Assembly (NCBI GenBank): GCA_043228905.1
Contig: JBHGNT010000007.1
Span: 6,200,001-6,264,000, forward strand
Length of the DNA: 64,000 bases
DNA from: Azolla caroliniana
Taxonomy: Eukaryota > Polypodiophyta
Direction of reading: 5' to 3'
The position numbers were made by a program, and so were the translations under genes. Within the stretch, counting starts at the first letter, position 1; every line of letters starts with the position of its first letter. Positions 1 to 10,359 of this stretch are shown piece by piece. The notes under the pieces are model-generated. The model did not search any database, was not told the origin of the DNA, and saw nothing but the letters and a program-made list of their open reading frames with translations.

Positions 1-343
1 ACGCGAGCGGTTACAACCGAACAGGCCGGCGAACAGATGTCAATGCCTGCTCGTCTGCGCACGAAAGGGGGATAGGATGGAGGTGCTGCCGGAAGCACTC
101 GAGCGTTCCTCGAAGCAGCGCGAGCCTCTCGAAAACCTGCAGAGAAGAGCGATGGAGAACGAACAGAGGAGAAGCATTCGGTTACCGTCCGACAGCACTT
201 CGTCCTCCTCAATAATATAATGCCCCCCATCTCCCCGCGTCTCCCTCTCTTTTATAGCTTCAAGAAGGGCCAGTTCACGTGTGAAGAGCCGGTTCACGCG
301 CGCTATGCACCGATTGCGCTAAGGGACGGTTTTCTTCACGACA
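1..343 (-). repeat. Gypsy-A LTR, minus strand, cut by window start
   Basis: Read on the minus strand this begins TGTCGTGAAGAAAACCGTCC at 343, the start of the Gypsy-A LTRs at 28477, 51949 and 58385. It keeps the family landmarks: a TATA box (CTTTTATA on the plus strand at 249-256), the downstream GGACGAAGTGCT block (about 186-204) and the stem-loop with TGCCGGAAGCA near 90. The flank at 344-347 is ACGT, the commonest target site of this gypsy group here. The rest lies left of the window, so solo LTR versus full element cannot be decided. Confidence 0.85.
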
Positions 344-347
344 ACGT

Positions 348-704
348 GGAAACCCTAAAACAAGGAAAACCACGGGTGAACAGAAACTTCACTATACAAA
401 TAGTGGATATACACCGCTGAGAAGGTTACAACACTTTGTCGAGTGTATCAGCCGCATAGGGCTCTTCACGTCTGCTATTACACAGCTATGGCGCGGCTCA
501 CACTTCTTCTCTCTCACTCTCTCTCTCTCTCTCTCTGTTTCTAGAGTTCTAACTCTGTTCATCACAAACACACTCTGCACACACATCACATAAAGTTTGC
601 CCTAGTTGCATATATACTTACACAACTTTCCGGTTTATTTACATACGTAGCCCTCATGGGGCTCACTTAGACTATTTACAGACATAGTCTCCCGAGTTGG
701 CTAT
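348..704 (-). repeat. Diverged copia LTR fragment
   Basis: The layout matches the copia LTRs at 7812 and 4623: GTGGAAACCC with GGAAAACCACGGG, a CT microsatellite at about 510-537, AGTTTGCCCTAG beside an AT-rich TATA region, then repeated TATTTACA-type words with TAGCC. The outer part with TGTTGGG is missing and the sequence is well diverged, so this is an old truncated minus-strand copia LTR into which the Gypsy-A LTR at 1-343 inserted. The right boundary is approximate. Confidence 0.6.
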
Positions 705-1202
705 TTACACAATTTCGGATTCGGCCGAGGCCCAGTCCCTCATCAACTCGGCTCCTGTAGTCCCACTGGAGGGACATATCCCAACCCTTTCCTCCTCTTT
801 TTTCGGCGTGGACGGTCTTCCCTCCTCCTTCGAAGGCTCGTGTGGCGGTGTCAGAGGTTGATCCACCTCGTGCCTTCCTGAAGCTTCCAGTTCTGTTATC
901 GCCGGTTCCAGTGTCGGTATATTATCCGATTCCTCGTCCTCCGGTCCGTCTGGGGTGTCATGACTGCTACAGTAATTCGAATGTGCGTTGTACTCAGCAT
1001 CCGTATCCGATTCAAACGCCGAAAATGGTTCCGAATCGCCTTCTCCTGCTGCTAATGCCTGTAGGATGGATTCTGCTTCCTTTAGAGTACATAAACTGCT
1101 TCCTTCGTTTGGATGGGAATTTTGCTGCAAACAGAGTGACTCTGCAGCCACTCGTCGGATCACCTTTGAAAAGGATCGATCCGCGTGGATTTCTTCTGCC
1201 AC
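705..1202 (-). CDS. Unrecognised 165-codon open frame, possible host gene remnant
   Basis: I do not recognise this product. The first 50 residues are mixed and could be helical (a stretch reads KEAESILQALAAGE). The rest is acidic and rich in Ser, Pro and Glu, with runs of D/E around the middle and a Pro/Lys/Glu segment near the end, which suggests a disordered protein. The first in-frame codon is GTG, with a stop a few codons upstream, and the upstream side is cut by the Gypsy-B LTR at 1215, so the true start is not visible. The stop lies inside the diverged copia LTR fragment. It has no zinc knuckle, protease or polymerase motif. It could be an exon of an interrupted host gene, an accessory frame of an unknown element, or chance. 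Confidence 0.3.
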   Translation of the reverse strand: MAEEIHADRSFSKVIRRVAAESLCLQQNSHPNEGSSLCTLKEAESILQALAAGEGDSEPFSAFESDTDAEYNAHSNYCSSHDTPDGPEDEESDNIPTLEPAITELEASGRHEVDQPLTPPHEPSKEEGRPSTPKKEEERVGICPSSGTTGAELMRDWASAESEIV

Positions 1203-1214
1203 CTGGTGCTATGC

Positions 1215-2536
1215 TGTCGTGTGGTTTTTCACACACAATATGAAAACTAGTAAAATAATTATTTAAGATTAGCTTAATGTATTCATATAGATAGGTGTCT
1301 TCAAGAGTTTCATAGCGTATTTTACTACGCATGAAACGGATAAACAAGTATCAAGCTATGTGAGTGTGAAGTTTGAAGAAGAAGAAAGAAAAGACAAAAT
1401 TGTGAGATATCCCATATAGATAGGACAACATTGGAACCCAGGAAATATAAGGGAAACCAAAACATATTCATTCTATCAATGTGTGGAACACAGAATGTTC
1501 AAGGTGACTTGGGCTACATTGTGTGGTGTGCACGCTTCGGGCGTACGTGCGTGTGCATGGCCGATTGGACGTTTTCGGACGTACGCACACATGGACGTCT
1601 TCGGATGTACGCGCGTGTGCAAGTTTCGAGCGTACACGTGGACGTTTCGGACAAACACGTATGGGTGGACACGCGTGCCGATGCGTGTGTGTGCACGCGC
1701 ACATGCGTGGATGCGTACACTACGGCGCGTTCGAGACTTTTTGCACACGGATGCGTACACGGTGCAGGTTGGACGCGCGCGCGCGTGGATGCGTACACTA
1801 CGGCGCGGTCGGGATGCGCGCATGCGTGGATGCGTACACTACTACGCGGTCGGGACTTTTGCGTGCGGACGCGTCTACGGTTTGGTTGCAATGCACGTAC
1901 GGATTGTGCACAGGCTAAACTTTATGGATGATTGTGTCATTTGGCCGAATTATACAGACAATCGCATGCAACCAAAAGCCAAGGCCATGCAACTAAAAGT
2001 AAAATGCATGCATCTAAAAATGGAAGCATGCAACTAAAAGTAGAGGCCATGCAACTAAAAATAGAGGCCATCCAACTAAAAGTGGGCATGCAAAGCAACA
2101 TTGGGGAGGAGGATCAACGAGGAGCTCGATATATGTCCCATTTTTTCCTTCCTAGTTTTTTTTTCCCTTTTTTTTTCTTCCCTCTCGGATTCGAGAAACA
2201 AATTATCTCACATATTGATATCAAACTCCTAGCTTTGTTTACTTGATCTTTCTTGTCAAAAATTATCTCTCGTATTCATATCGGACCACTCCTTGCATGG
2301 TTGTTGGCTCCTTTCTTTGAAAAATTAATCTCTCATTTCCATACCCAACCCATTGTAACACGATTCTAAAATTACAAAGAATCGATTTTCTTTTGCAATA
2401 AACTAATGATTTGTCTCTCCCACTTGTCTTATGCTTAAAGTTTGCTTGTGTTGTACATGTTGCTCTAAATCCTTCTAGTCCAGAACCCTGACGGTTCCGT
2501 CTCACGATCCGCACATAGTGACGGATTTTCACGACA
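1215..2536 (+). repeat. Gypsy-B1 5' LTR (1322 bp)
   Basis: Starts TGTCGTGTGG and ends TTTTCACGACA, with terminal TGTCGTG/CACGACA inverted repeats. A primer-site motif and ORF1 follow directly. Two internal tandem blocks are clear. At about 1500-1900 there is a GC-rich block whose unit contains GTGGATGCGTACACTAC, with long runs of alternating purine and pyrimidine. At about 1965-2095 there are copies of CATGCAACTAAAAGT. A pyrimidine tract follows at 2145-2180. The same LTR recurs inverted at 15682-29572, itself interrupted. The left flank is ATGC (1211-1214). Confidence 0.85.
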
Positions 2537-2544
2537 TAATTAAG

Positions 2545-2560
2545 TGGTGAACCCGATGTG
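2545..2560 (+). other. Gypsy primer-binding-site motif (B1)
   Basis: TGGTGAACCCGATGTG lies 8 bases after the LTR end. The core TGGTGAACCC follows LTR ends at seven places in the window (also 36412, 52658 and 59403 on plus; 39745, 43383 and 44496 on minus). Its position identifies it as the minus-strand primer site. It is not the initiator-Met sequence used by the copia elements here, and I cannot assign the priming tRNA with confidence. Confidence 0.75.
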
Positions 2561-2593
2561 AAAGAGGCGGTAGGAAGGATATTAAGTGCAACA

Positions 2594-4622
2594 ATGGCTT
2601 CAGCAAGCGGAACTCAAGGAGAGGAATTAACGAAAGGTATGGTGTCCATAGTGGAATACATGCTCAAGGTGAGAGATCGAGAAGCTTTAATCGACAAAGT
2701 TGTTGATCGTACGGTCGAGATAGCTGGACGATTTGGTGGCAAGAACATCATGGATTTTCTTGCTACCTATCGGAACGAGATGCAACAAAGGGATGTCAAC
2801 GATCTCAAACAAATTTCTAGCTTCAAACGTGTGGTGGAACCACGGATTCGGGAGCGCATCATGGAGATCCAAAGCGAGCATGCAACTTGGGCGGAGTTCG
2901 AAAAGGCGCTTCTCGCCGAATACATGCTTGAACTCGCATCGCAGATGACTGGACATACGCTAATGTCTTGGATGAGAAGAAAGGGAAGAATATGTGTGCG
3001 TCTGGAGTATATGCCGAATTCGACTAGAAGTATAACCGACTATCGAGTGTTGATCAACGAGTTCTCAATGGAGGCAGTGGATGCGAAAGATCGGCGTGAA
3101 TTGGGTAACTTTTTGGAGGATGAAACACAACCAAATGGCTTGGTAGCGGACTGGGCGGCGGTGAGGAAGGCTTGTAGCCGTCTTGATAAGCGTCGACAAT
3201 GGCAAGAGGAAACTGATATAGAGAATCCACAATCGTGGAGGAGGAAGGCACCTGTGACGATTGAGTCTAACAAGCCGATCAACACTTTCGACAAGAAAGC
3301 GATGGAGGAATCTATAATCGAAGAGCTCTCCAAGAAGTTTGAAGCGGTATCGCTAGCCAACTTAGGTCGACGTGGGCCGAAGGGAAAAGAAGCGTATAGA
3401 TGTGTGTGGTGCGACAGTTTCGAACACTCGCAAAGGGAGTGCACTGACTTGCAAGACGCGATTCGCAAGAATGTCGTCTATTTGGACGGCAACATGATCC
3501 ACTGGAGTGAGACCCGGAAGCCACTACAAGTGAACTTCGGAAGAGGCGGGCTGAAAAAGATCGTGGAAGAGGAAGATGCAAGGCATGTGGAAACCATGCA
3601 CTACGCCGCATCGGCGGGAGTACGAGTCGGAAGAGAGAATCTAAAGACGATCAAACCGGGAGTTGGGTTTTGGCCAACGGTATTCGAGTTTGAAAAGAAG
3701 GGAAAGATAGATTTGGAGGATCTCAAACATGCTGATCAGAATGTGTGACGATAACACAAGCTTTGCGGAGGTTGTGTGTGACAACTATGAGGCTCTTGTC
3801 GAAGAGAAGAGGAAAAGAACCGGTGAAGAAGATGGCACCTCAAAGCGTCACAATACAAGGAATGCAGGGAAAGAAGGACAAGCCCAACCTACGCCACGAA
3901 AAGAGATAGGAGAAACAAGCATGAAGCCCGGTGGATCGAGCCAACCTTCTCGGATGGAAGTCGATGAATCTATGAAGAAAGGAAAGGAACGAGTGGTGCC
4001 GACTTACAAGCTAAGGTCAGAAATAGAACAAACAACCAACTTGCGGAAGGTCCTTGAGGAGAAGGTTTTAGACAGTCATGTCGACCTTACTTTGAGAGAG
4101 CTACTTGGGATCGCTAAGAAGGAGTTCCACGATACAATCGTGGACTTGATTAAGTGGAAGCGGCAACAATCAGATGACGAAGAGGTGAAAACAAGTACCA
4201 TAACCATGGCAAGATCCGAAGAGGAGGAGGAAGAAGAAGTGATGATGGACAGTCATTACTCTCGGCCTCATTGGGCAAGAGCGACAACGGAGACCGGAGA
4301 CGCCGGTGAAGATTGGAGAGAAGAAGGAGACCGTGACCTAGCCTTGATTGACCATGGTTTGGAGATCAACCTCATGTCGAACGAATTCTACAAGAAAGGA
4401 AGATGGCCGATCAACACAAACCACGGATGGAAGATACAAGTGGCAACGAAGGCCACGGAAGACTTGTACGGAGCTTGCCCCAATGTTAAAGTCACAATCG
4501 GAGATGAGGAGATGGATCAACACTTCTTCGTGCAAGACTCAACTTCACATCCCGTCATCCTAGGACAACCATATATCACATTGTCCCGGATGGAGACTAA
4601 GGTGTTCGATAATGGAGCGGCA
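2594..4622 (+). pseudogene. gag-pro: Gypsy-B1 ORF1: Gag-zinc knuckle-protease, frameshifted and split
   Basis: ATG at 2594 was chosen because it follows the primer site. The product opens with a Gag domain of about 230 residues, then a Ser/Lys-rich linker and a CCHC knuckle (C-x2-C-x4-H-x4-C, beginning CVWCDS) near codon 270. A conserved HYSRPHWARATTET motif precedes a retropepsin-like domain whose active site reads ALIDHG, followed by FFVQD and VILGQPYI. The frame changes by one base near 3740, within overlapping out-of-frame stretches, so ORF1 is broken there. Copia-1 interrupts it at 4622. The frame continues at 15670-15681 and 29577-29680 and ends at the conserved GATTTTTAG. The protease would act in virus-like particles. 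The D-H-G triad is unusual for retropepsins. Confidence 0.8.
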
Positions 4623-4903
4623 TGTTGGGAACTTGACGTTCCTTATGTCCGACGCTCGGCCACAACCGAGATTATTTACATACACAGAAAAACAGGTAAT
4701 GAAACGCGACACAAAAGAGGAGAAGGAGAGGTGCACAGGAGGTATACGTGGAAAAACCCCAAAATAGGGAAAAAACCACGGCAGCCCACAAGCTGCAAAC
4801 TGTCACTATGCAGAAATATACAACAGTGAGATCACCGAGGCAACGACCTCGTGCTCTCAGATCTTCGCCACAGGCGGCGGTTACAACAGAGGCAACGACC
4901 TCG

Positions 4904-4943
<40 letters not shown>

Positions 4944-5493
4944 CAGTTACGCGCTCTGATTTCTTCTTGCACCAACAAGAAAGAAGAACAACAAGAATGA
5001 CAACCAACCTAAAAGTTTGCCCTAGGTCATATTTATACTAATATGAATCTTCGGCTATTTACAAATGTAGCCTCGATGGGCTCCATCCGACTCTCCGCAG
5101 TCGGGTTCTCCTCATCCGGTTCATACCGGGCCTGTACCATCCGACTCTCCCAGAAGTCGGGTACTCCTCATCCGGTTCATACCGGGCCTGCACCATCCGA
5201 CTCTCCGAAGTCGGGTTCTCCTCATCCGGTTCATACCGGGCCTGTACCATCCGACTCTCCCAGAAGTCGGGCACTCCTCATCCGGTTCATACCGGGCCTG
5301 CACCATCCGACTCTCCGAAGTCGGGTTCTCCTCATCCGGTTCATACCGGGCCTGTACCATCCGACTCTCCCAGAAGTCGGGCACTCCTCATCCGGTTCAT
5401 ACCGGGCCTGCACCATCCGACTCTCCGAAGTCGGGTTCTCCTCATCCGGTTCATACCGGGCCTGCACCATCCGGAGGGACCTGTCTACCAACA
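4623..5493 (-). repeat. Copia-1 3' LTR (871 bp)
   Basis: The plus-strand ends are TGTTGGG and CAACA. It carries the block CGGCCACAACCGAG, a CT microsatellite at 4908-4940, the GTTTGCCCTAGGTC/TATTTATAC core promoter region, and seven tandem units of 54-56 bp (5100-5470), each holding short inverted repeats. The target duplication CGGCA lies at 4618-4622 and again at 15670-15674. It is longer than its partner at 14917 because it has seven repeat units instead of five. Confidence 0.92.
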
Positions 5494-5503
5494 AACTCCC
5501 CCT

Positions 5504-7811
5504 TCACTCCGGCATGGGGTGTCTTTCCAGCCCGATCCTCTTCCGGCATGCGTCCAGCTTGTCGTGTGTCAGCACTTTGGTCAGCATATCCGACCCGTTC
5601 TCGGCCGTGTGGATCTTCGCCAGTGCGAACTCTTGGTCATCTACCCTTTCCCGAATCCAGTGATACCTCCGCTGGATATGCTTCGTCCGGGAATGGTAGG
5701 CCGCATTCTTAACAAGGTGGATGGCACTTTGACTGTCGCAGTAGAGTCGGTATTCCTCTTGCTGGATACCGAGCTCTCCGATGAAGTCCTTCATCCATAA
5801 TATTTCCTTGCCAGCTTCCACAGCCGCCATGTACTCCGCTTCTGTGGTTGACAATGCAACCGTCTTCTGCAGCCTTGACTGCCACGAGACAGCTCCCCCT
5901 GCATATGTCATCACATACCCGGATGTAGACCGGCTGGTATCCACATCAGCCGACATGTCCGAATCGGTGAAACCGTCCAGTTGAGGTTTTCCGGTGCCGA
6001 ATCGGAGGCACATATTTGAAGTGCCCTTCAAATACCGGAGTATCCACTTGACCGCGATCCAATGCTCCTTGCCGGGATTACTCATGAACCGGCTCACCAC
6101 TCCGACTGCGTATCCAATGTCCGGTCGGGTACAAACCATTGCATACATCAAGCTCCCGACGGCAGAGGCATATGGAATCTTCATCATATCTGCCTTCTCT
6201 CCTTTTGTCTTCGGGCTTTGCTTGCCGGACAACTTGCAGTTTGCCGGAAGTGTCGATCCGACCGGTTTTGCATCTGACATGTTGAACCGGTGAAGCACTT
6301 TTGTAACATACTTCTCCTGTGACAGCCATAGTTGCTTCACTGACCGGTCCCGAATGATGTGCATCCCCAACATCTGTCTTGCCGGACCCAAGTCCTTCAT
6401 TGAGAAGGTCCGGTTGAGAGCCTTCTTCAGCATCCGTATCTTTCCTTGGTCTCGTCCGACGATCAACATGTCATCCACATACAGGAGGAGTATCAGGAAG
6501 TCCCCTCCTTCGAACTTCTTCACAAACACGCAGTGATCGGCATAAGTCTTGTGGTACCCTTGATCGGTCATGAAGGAGTCGAACTTCCGATACCATTGCC
6601 GGGGAGCCTGCTTCAGTCCGTATAGGCTCTTCTTCAACCGGCATACCAGGTGCTCCTTCCCTTTCTCCACAAATCCTTCCGGTTGCTGCATGTAGATCTC
6701 CTCTTCGAGGTCGCCGTGAAGGAATGCCGTCTTCACGTCCAGCTGCTCTACCTCGAGATCCATACTTGCTGCTATACTCAGCACCGTCCGGATGGAGGTC
6801 ATCTTTACTACCGGGGCGAATATTTCGTCGAAGTCCACGCCCTTCTTCTGCTGGAACCCCTTCACCACGATCCTGGCTTTGTATCTCGGGGGGTTGCCGG
6901 CATCACCCGGTTTCAACTTGAATACCCACTTGTTTCGGAGTGCCCGCTTTCCTTTCGGCAGCTCCACCAATTCGTACGTATGGTTCTCATGCAGGGAATC
7001 CATCTCATCCTGCATGACACTTAACCATTTTCGGCTGTGGGTGTCAACCTTCGCTTCTTCGAAGCTTTCCGGCTCCCCCTCATCGGTCAGCAGTACATGC
7101 TCTGCATCCGGAGATCTCCGGGGCGCCCTTCTCTCTCTGAGAGGATATCTACGTCTTCGGGCTTCGGTAATCGGTTCCTCCATTTGCTCTTCATCCGAAT
7201 CCGATTCGGGATCTTGACCGGTTCTGGTCTCAGCTTCCTCTACTTCTTCTTCTGCCAGTTCGGTATCCTCACCGTAACCGGCTGGTTCCTCGAGTGTTAA
7301 CCGGTCTCTTGCCGGTTGGGTCTGCTCATTGTAGAGTCTATCGTTACCGGTCGACTCGGAGTTCACTATCTTCTTCTCCGACTCCCAGTCGGCGAGCGTC
7401 TTGTCCTCCATGAAGATAATATCTCGACTCCGGAATACCTTCTTGTCGACCGGGTCCCACACTCGGTAGCCGAACTCGTCGTCACCGTAACCGAGGAATA
7501 TGCATGGCCGGGTCTTTGGATCTAGCTTTCCTCTCCGGTCCTTTGCTACATGCACGTACGCGAGACACCCGAACACCCTTAGATGCCGGTAGGACACTTC
7601 CTTACCGGTCCATACTCTCTGTGGCGTGTCTCCGTCCAAGGGTACTGAGGGTGATCTGTTTATCACATATGTCGCCGTCGACAGTGCCTCAGCCCAAAAC
7701 TTCTTGGGTAGTTTTGCATGCGTTAGCATACTCCGGACCCTCTCCATTATGGTCCGGTTCATCCTCTCAGCCAGTCCGTTTAGTTCCGGCATCTTCGGCA
7801 CGGTAAATTCG
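5504..7811 (-). pseudogene. pol: Copia-1 pol, C-terminal half: integrase end, RT, RNase H
   Basis: This stretch is open for about 769 codons. It holds the integrase catalytic Glu motif (PELNGLAERMNRT), the copia block GKEVSYRHLRVFGCLAYVH, an acidic linker, the RT (KWVFKLKPGD onward, catalytic YVDDMLIVG) and RNase H (FTDSDMSAD; ALSTTEAEYMAA). It ends at the TGA next to the polypurine tract. The N-terminal half is at 13334-14886 on the same strand, and a 180-bp connecting piece now lies inverted at 9537-9715. The reading itself has no stop, but the polyprotein is cut by copia-2 and by a TAG in the other half. Confidence 0.88.
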
Positions 7812-8425
7812 TGTTGGGAAAACGACCCTTCTATTAACCTTCACCGCTCGGCCACAACCGAGTAATCGCGAATCAATGGAGCAGAAAATGGGAAATACAA
7901 AGATTAGAGAGGACACACGATTTATCGTGGAAAACCCTGTACGGGAAAAACCAGGGGAGTACAAGACTCCAAACCAACACTATGCACAGAAAGGTATACA
8001 ATGGCGAGCTGCAAGGCGACGACCTTGAGCTCGCTGTCCTCGCCACAGGCGGCGGAAATACACAGAGGCGTTGTCCTCTTCCTCTCTCGCGCTCTATCTC
8101 TCTCTCTCTCTCTCTCACGGCTGCTCTCACTTCACTCTTCTAGAGTGGAAAAACAGAAAAATGAATAGCAACAACAAAACAGTTTGCCCTAAGTCATATT
8201 TATACATATATGACTTTGGGGCTATTTACAACTATAGCCTCAGGGGGCCCTTAGCTGACATATTCGTGGATATGTCCCTGCATCCGGATCTCTTCTTCGG
8301 GTACATTCGTCATCCGACTCCGAAGTCGGGGTCTTCATCATCCGGTTCCGAAACCGAAACCGGGCTGGTCGGCATTCATCCCCGATATCCGACCATCCCA
8401 TCCGAAAGGGACCGTAATCCCAACA
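7812..8425 (-). repeat. Copia-2 3' LTR (614 bp)
   Basis: The plus-strand ends are TGTTGGG and CAACA, and the length equals its inverted partner at 9716-10329. I see about two base differences between them, one in the GGGAAAAACCAG/CGGG block and one in the GAGGCGTTG/TCG block, which implies a recent insertion. It contains the CT microsatellite, the TATA region TATTTATAC and GTTTGCCCTAAGTC, and two hairpin units near 8310-8365. Confidence 0.93.
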
Positions 8426-8435
8426 AACTCCCCCT

Positions 8436-9533
8436 TCACTTCGGCATGGGATGTCTTTCCAATCCGATCCTCTTCCGGCATGCTTCCAGCTTGTCGGGTG
8501 TGAGCACCTTGGTCAGCATATCCGACCCGTTCTCGTCCGTGTGGATCTTCGTCAGCACGAACTCCTTGTCTTCTATCCTTTCCCGGATCCAGTGATATCT
8601 TCGCTGGATGTGCTTCGTCCGGGAGTGATAGGCCGCGTTCTTCGCAAGGTGGATTGCACTCTGACTGTCACAGTAGAGTCGGTACTCCTCCTGCCGGATA
8701 CCGAGCTCTCTAATGAAGTCCTTCATCCATATTACTTCCTTGCCGGCTTCAACAGCCGCCATGTACTCCGCCTCCGTAGTTGACAACGCAACCGTCTTCT
8801 GCAGCCTCGACTGCCATGAAACAGCTCCCCCTGCATACGTCATCACATACCCTGATGTGGACCGGCTGGTATCTGCATCAGCCGACATATCCGAATCGGT
8901 AAAGCCGTCGAGTTCGGGCTTACCGGAGCCGAATCGGAGGCACACGTTTGCCGTGCCCTTCAGGTATCGGAGTATCCACTTGGCCGCGTTCCAATGCTCT
9001 TTGCCGGGATTGCTCATGTACCGGCTCACCATTCCGACTGCATATCCGATGTCCGGTCTCGTACACACCATGGCGTACATCAAGCTCCCGACGGCTGAGG
9101 CATATGGTACTTTCATCATATCCTCCTTTTCAGCCTTTGTCTTGGGACTTTGCTTGTTGGACAGCTTGCAGTTTGCCGGGAGGGTCGATCCGACCGGTCT
9201 TGCTTCCGACATGTTGAACCGGTGAAGCACCTTCGTCACGTACTTCTCCTGTGACAGCCACAACTGCTTCTTCTTCCGGTCCCGGATGATGTGCATCCCT
9301 AGTATTTGTCTCGCCGAACCCAGGTCCTTCATTGAGAAGGTTCGGTGAAGAGCCTTCTTCAGCATCCGTATCTTGACCTGGTCCCGTCCGACGATCAACA
9401 TGTCGTCCACGTACAGGAGGAGTATTAGGATGTCTCCTCCTTCGAACTTCTTCACAAACACGCAGTGGTCGGACTGCGTTTTGAGGTACCCTTCGTCGGT
9501 CATGAAGGAGTCGAACTTCCGGCACCATTGCCG
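8436..9533 (-). pseudogene. pol: Copia-2 pol, C-terminal part: RT catalytic region and RNase H
   Basis: It opens within the RT at a QW motif and runs through YVDDMLIVGRDQ, SYMSNPGKEHW, YTDSD-like RNase H residues and ALSTTEAEYMAA to a TGA at 8436-8438, with no internal stop. Its left end, beside the LTR, is the natural polyprotein terminus. Its right end (about 9534) is an inversion breakpoint: the preceding RT residues are found on the opposite strand, ending at 13332. A few codons at the junction are missing from both sides. Confidence 0.88.
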
Positions 9534-9536
9534 AGA

Positions 9537-9715
9537 GAAGCTGTGGGCCACACCGCTGAAGACAAAGGATCAGGTGTTATACGTCTTCAAAGAGCTCCAC
9601 GCGAGAGTGGAAAGAGAAACCGGTAGGAAGCTGAAGGCGGTTCGAGCAGATAACGGAGGTGAGTACCGGGGGCAGTTCGAGGAGTACTGCCGCTCGAAGG
9701 GAATCCGGCTCGAAT
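9537..9715 (+). pseudogene. Displaced copia-1 integrase fragment inside inversion
   Basis: It encodes KLWATPLKTKDQV through the second catalytic Asp motif RADNGGEYRGQF and stops at the copia-2 LTR. It lies on the plus strand while all other copia-1 coding sequence is on the minus strand. It supplies the integrase stretch missing between the copia-1 pieces at 13334 and 7811. CGAAT at 9711-9715 is the reverse complement of ATTCG at 7807-7811, the other copy of the copia-2 target duplication. Confidence 0.88.
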
Positions 9716-10329
9716 TGTTGGGATTACGGTCCCTTTCGGATGGGATGGTCGGATATCGGGGATGAATGCCGACCAGCCCGGTTTCGGTTTCGGAACCGGA
9801 TGATGAAGACCCCGACTTCGGAGTCGGATGACGAATGTACCCGAAGAAGAGATCCGGATGCAGGGACATATCCACGAATATGTCAGCTAAGGGCCCCCTG
9901 AGGCTATAGTTGTAAATAGCCCCAAAGTCATATATGTATAAATATGACTTAGGGCAAACTGTTTTGTTGTTGCTATTCATTTTTCTGTTTTTCCACTCTA
10001 GAAGAGTGAAGTGAGAGCAGCCGTGAGAGAGAGAGAGAGAGAGATAGAGCGCGAGAGAGGAAGAGGACGACGCCTCTGTGTATTTCCGCCGCCTGTGGCG
10101 AGGACAGCGAGCTCAAGGTCGTCGCCTTGCAGCTCGCCATTGTATACCTTTCTGTGCATAGTGTTGGTTTGGAGTCTTGTACTCCCGTGGTTTTTCCCGT
10201 ACAGGGTTTTCCACGATAAATCGTGTGTCCTCTCTAATCTTTGTATTTCCCATTTTCTGCTCCATTGATTCGCGATTACTCGGTTGTGGCCGAGCGGTGA
10301 AGGTTAATAGAAGGGTCGTTTTCCCAACA
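9716..10329 (+). repeat. Copia-2 5' LTR (614 bp), inverted by rearrangement
   Basis: TGTTGGGATTACGG to CCCAACA, followed by the primer site. The TATA box TATAAATA lies at 9937-9944 and is followed by GACTTAGGGCAAACT, a block shared by all copia LTRs here. A GA microsatellite follows at 10023-10047, then a GC-rich stem with GCCGCCTGTGGCG. Orientation is opposite to the partner LTR at 7812 because this copy sits inside the inverted segment. Confidence 0.93.
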
Positions 10330-10332
10330 ATC

Positions 10333-10344
10333 TGGTATCAGAGC
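10333..10344 (+). other. Primer-binding site for initiator Met tRNA (copia-2)
   Basis: TGGTATCAGAGC begins four bases after the LTR end. It is the classic sequence complementary to the 3' end of plant initiator methionine tRNA. The same sequence, reversed, is seen at 14903-14914, 24313-24324 and 35591-35602 for copia-1, copia-5 and copia-3. Confidence 0.95.
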
Positions 10345-10359
10345 GAACTGCTGCAGAAA

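Noticed and set aside
1431-2037. Several overlapping open frames of 100-190 codons rich in Arg, Cys, His and Tyr
   Set aside because: They lie on the GC-rich tandem repeats of the Gypsy-B LTR, open on both strands at once; composition follows the repeat, not a protein.
3729-3760. A second programmed frameshift in Gypsy-B1 ORF1
   Set aside because: The change of frame near 3740 is not at a conserved slippery motif and A1, A2 and C3 read through the equivalent place in one frame, so it is probably a simple indel.
5043-5663. 206-codon frame with repeated SGSYRACTIRLS units
   Set aside because: It is the translation of the 54-56-bp tandem repeats of the copia-1 LTR; the other copy at 15329 gives the same artefact.
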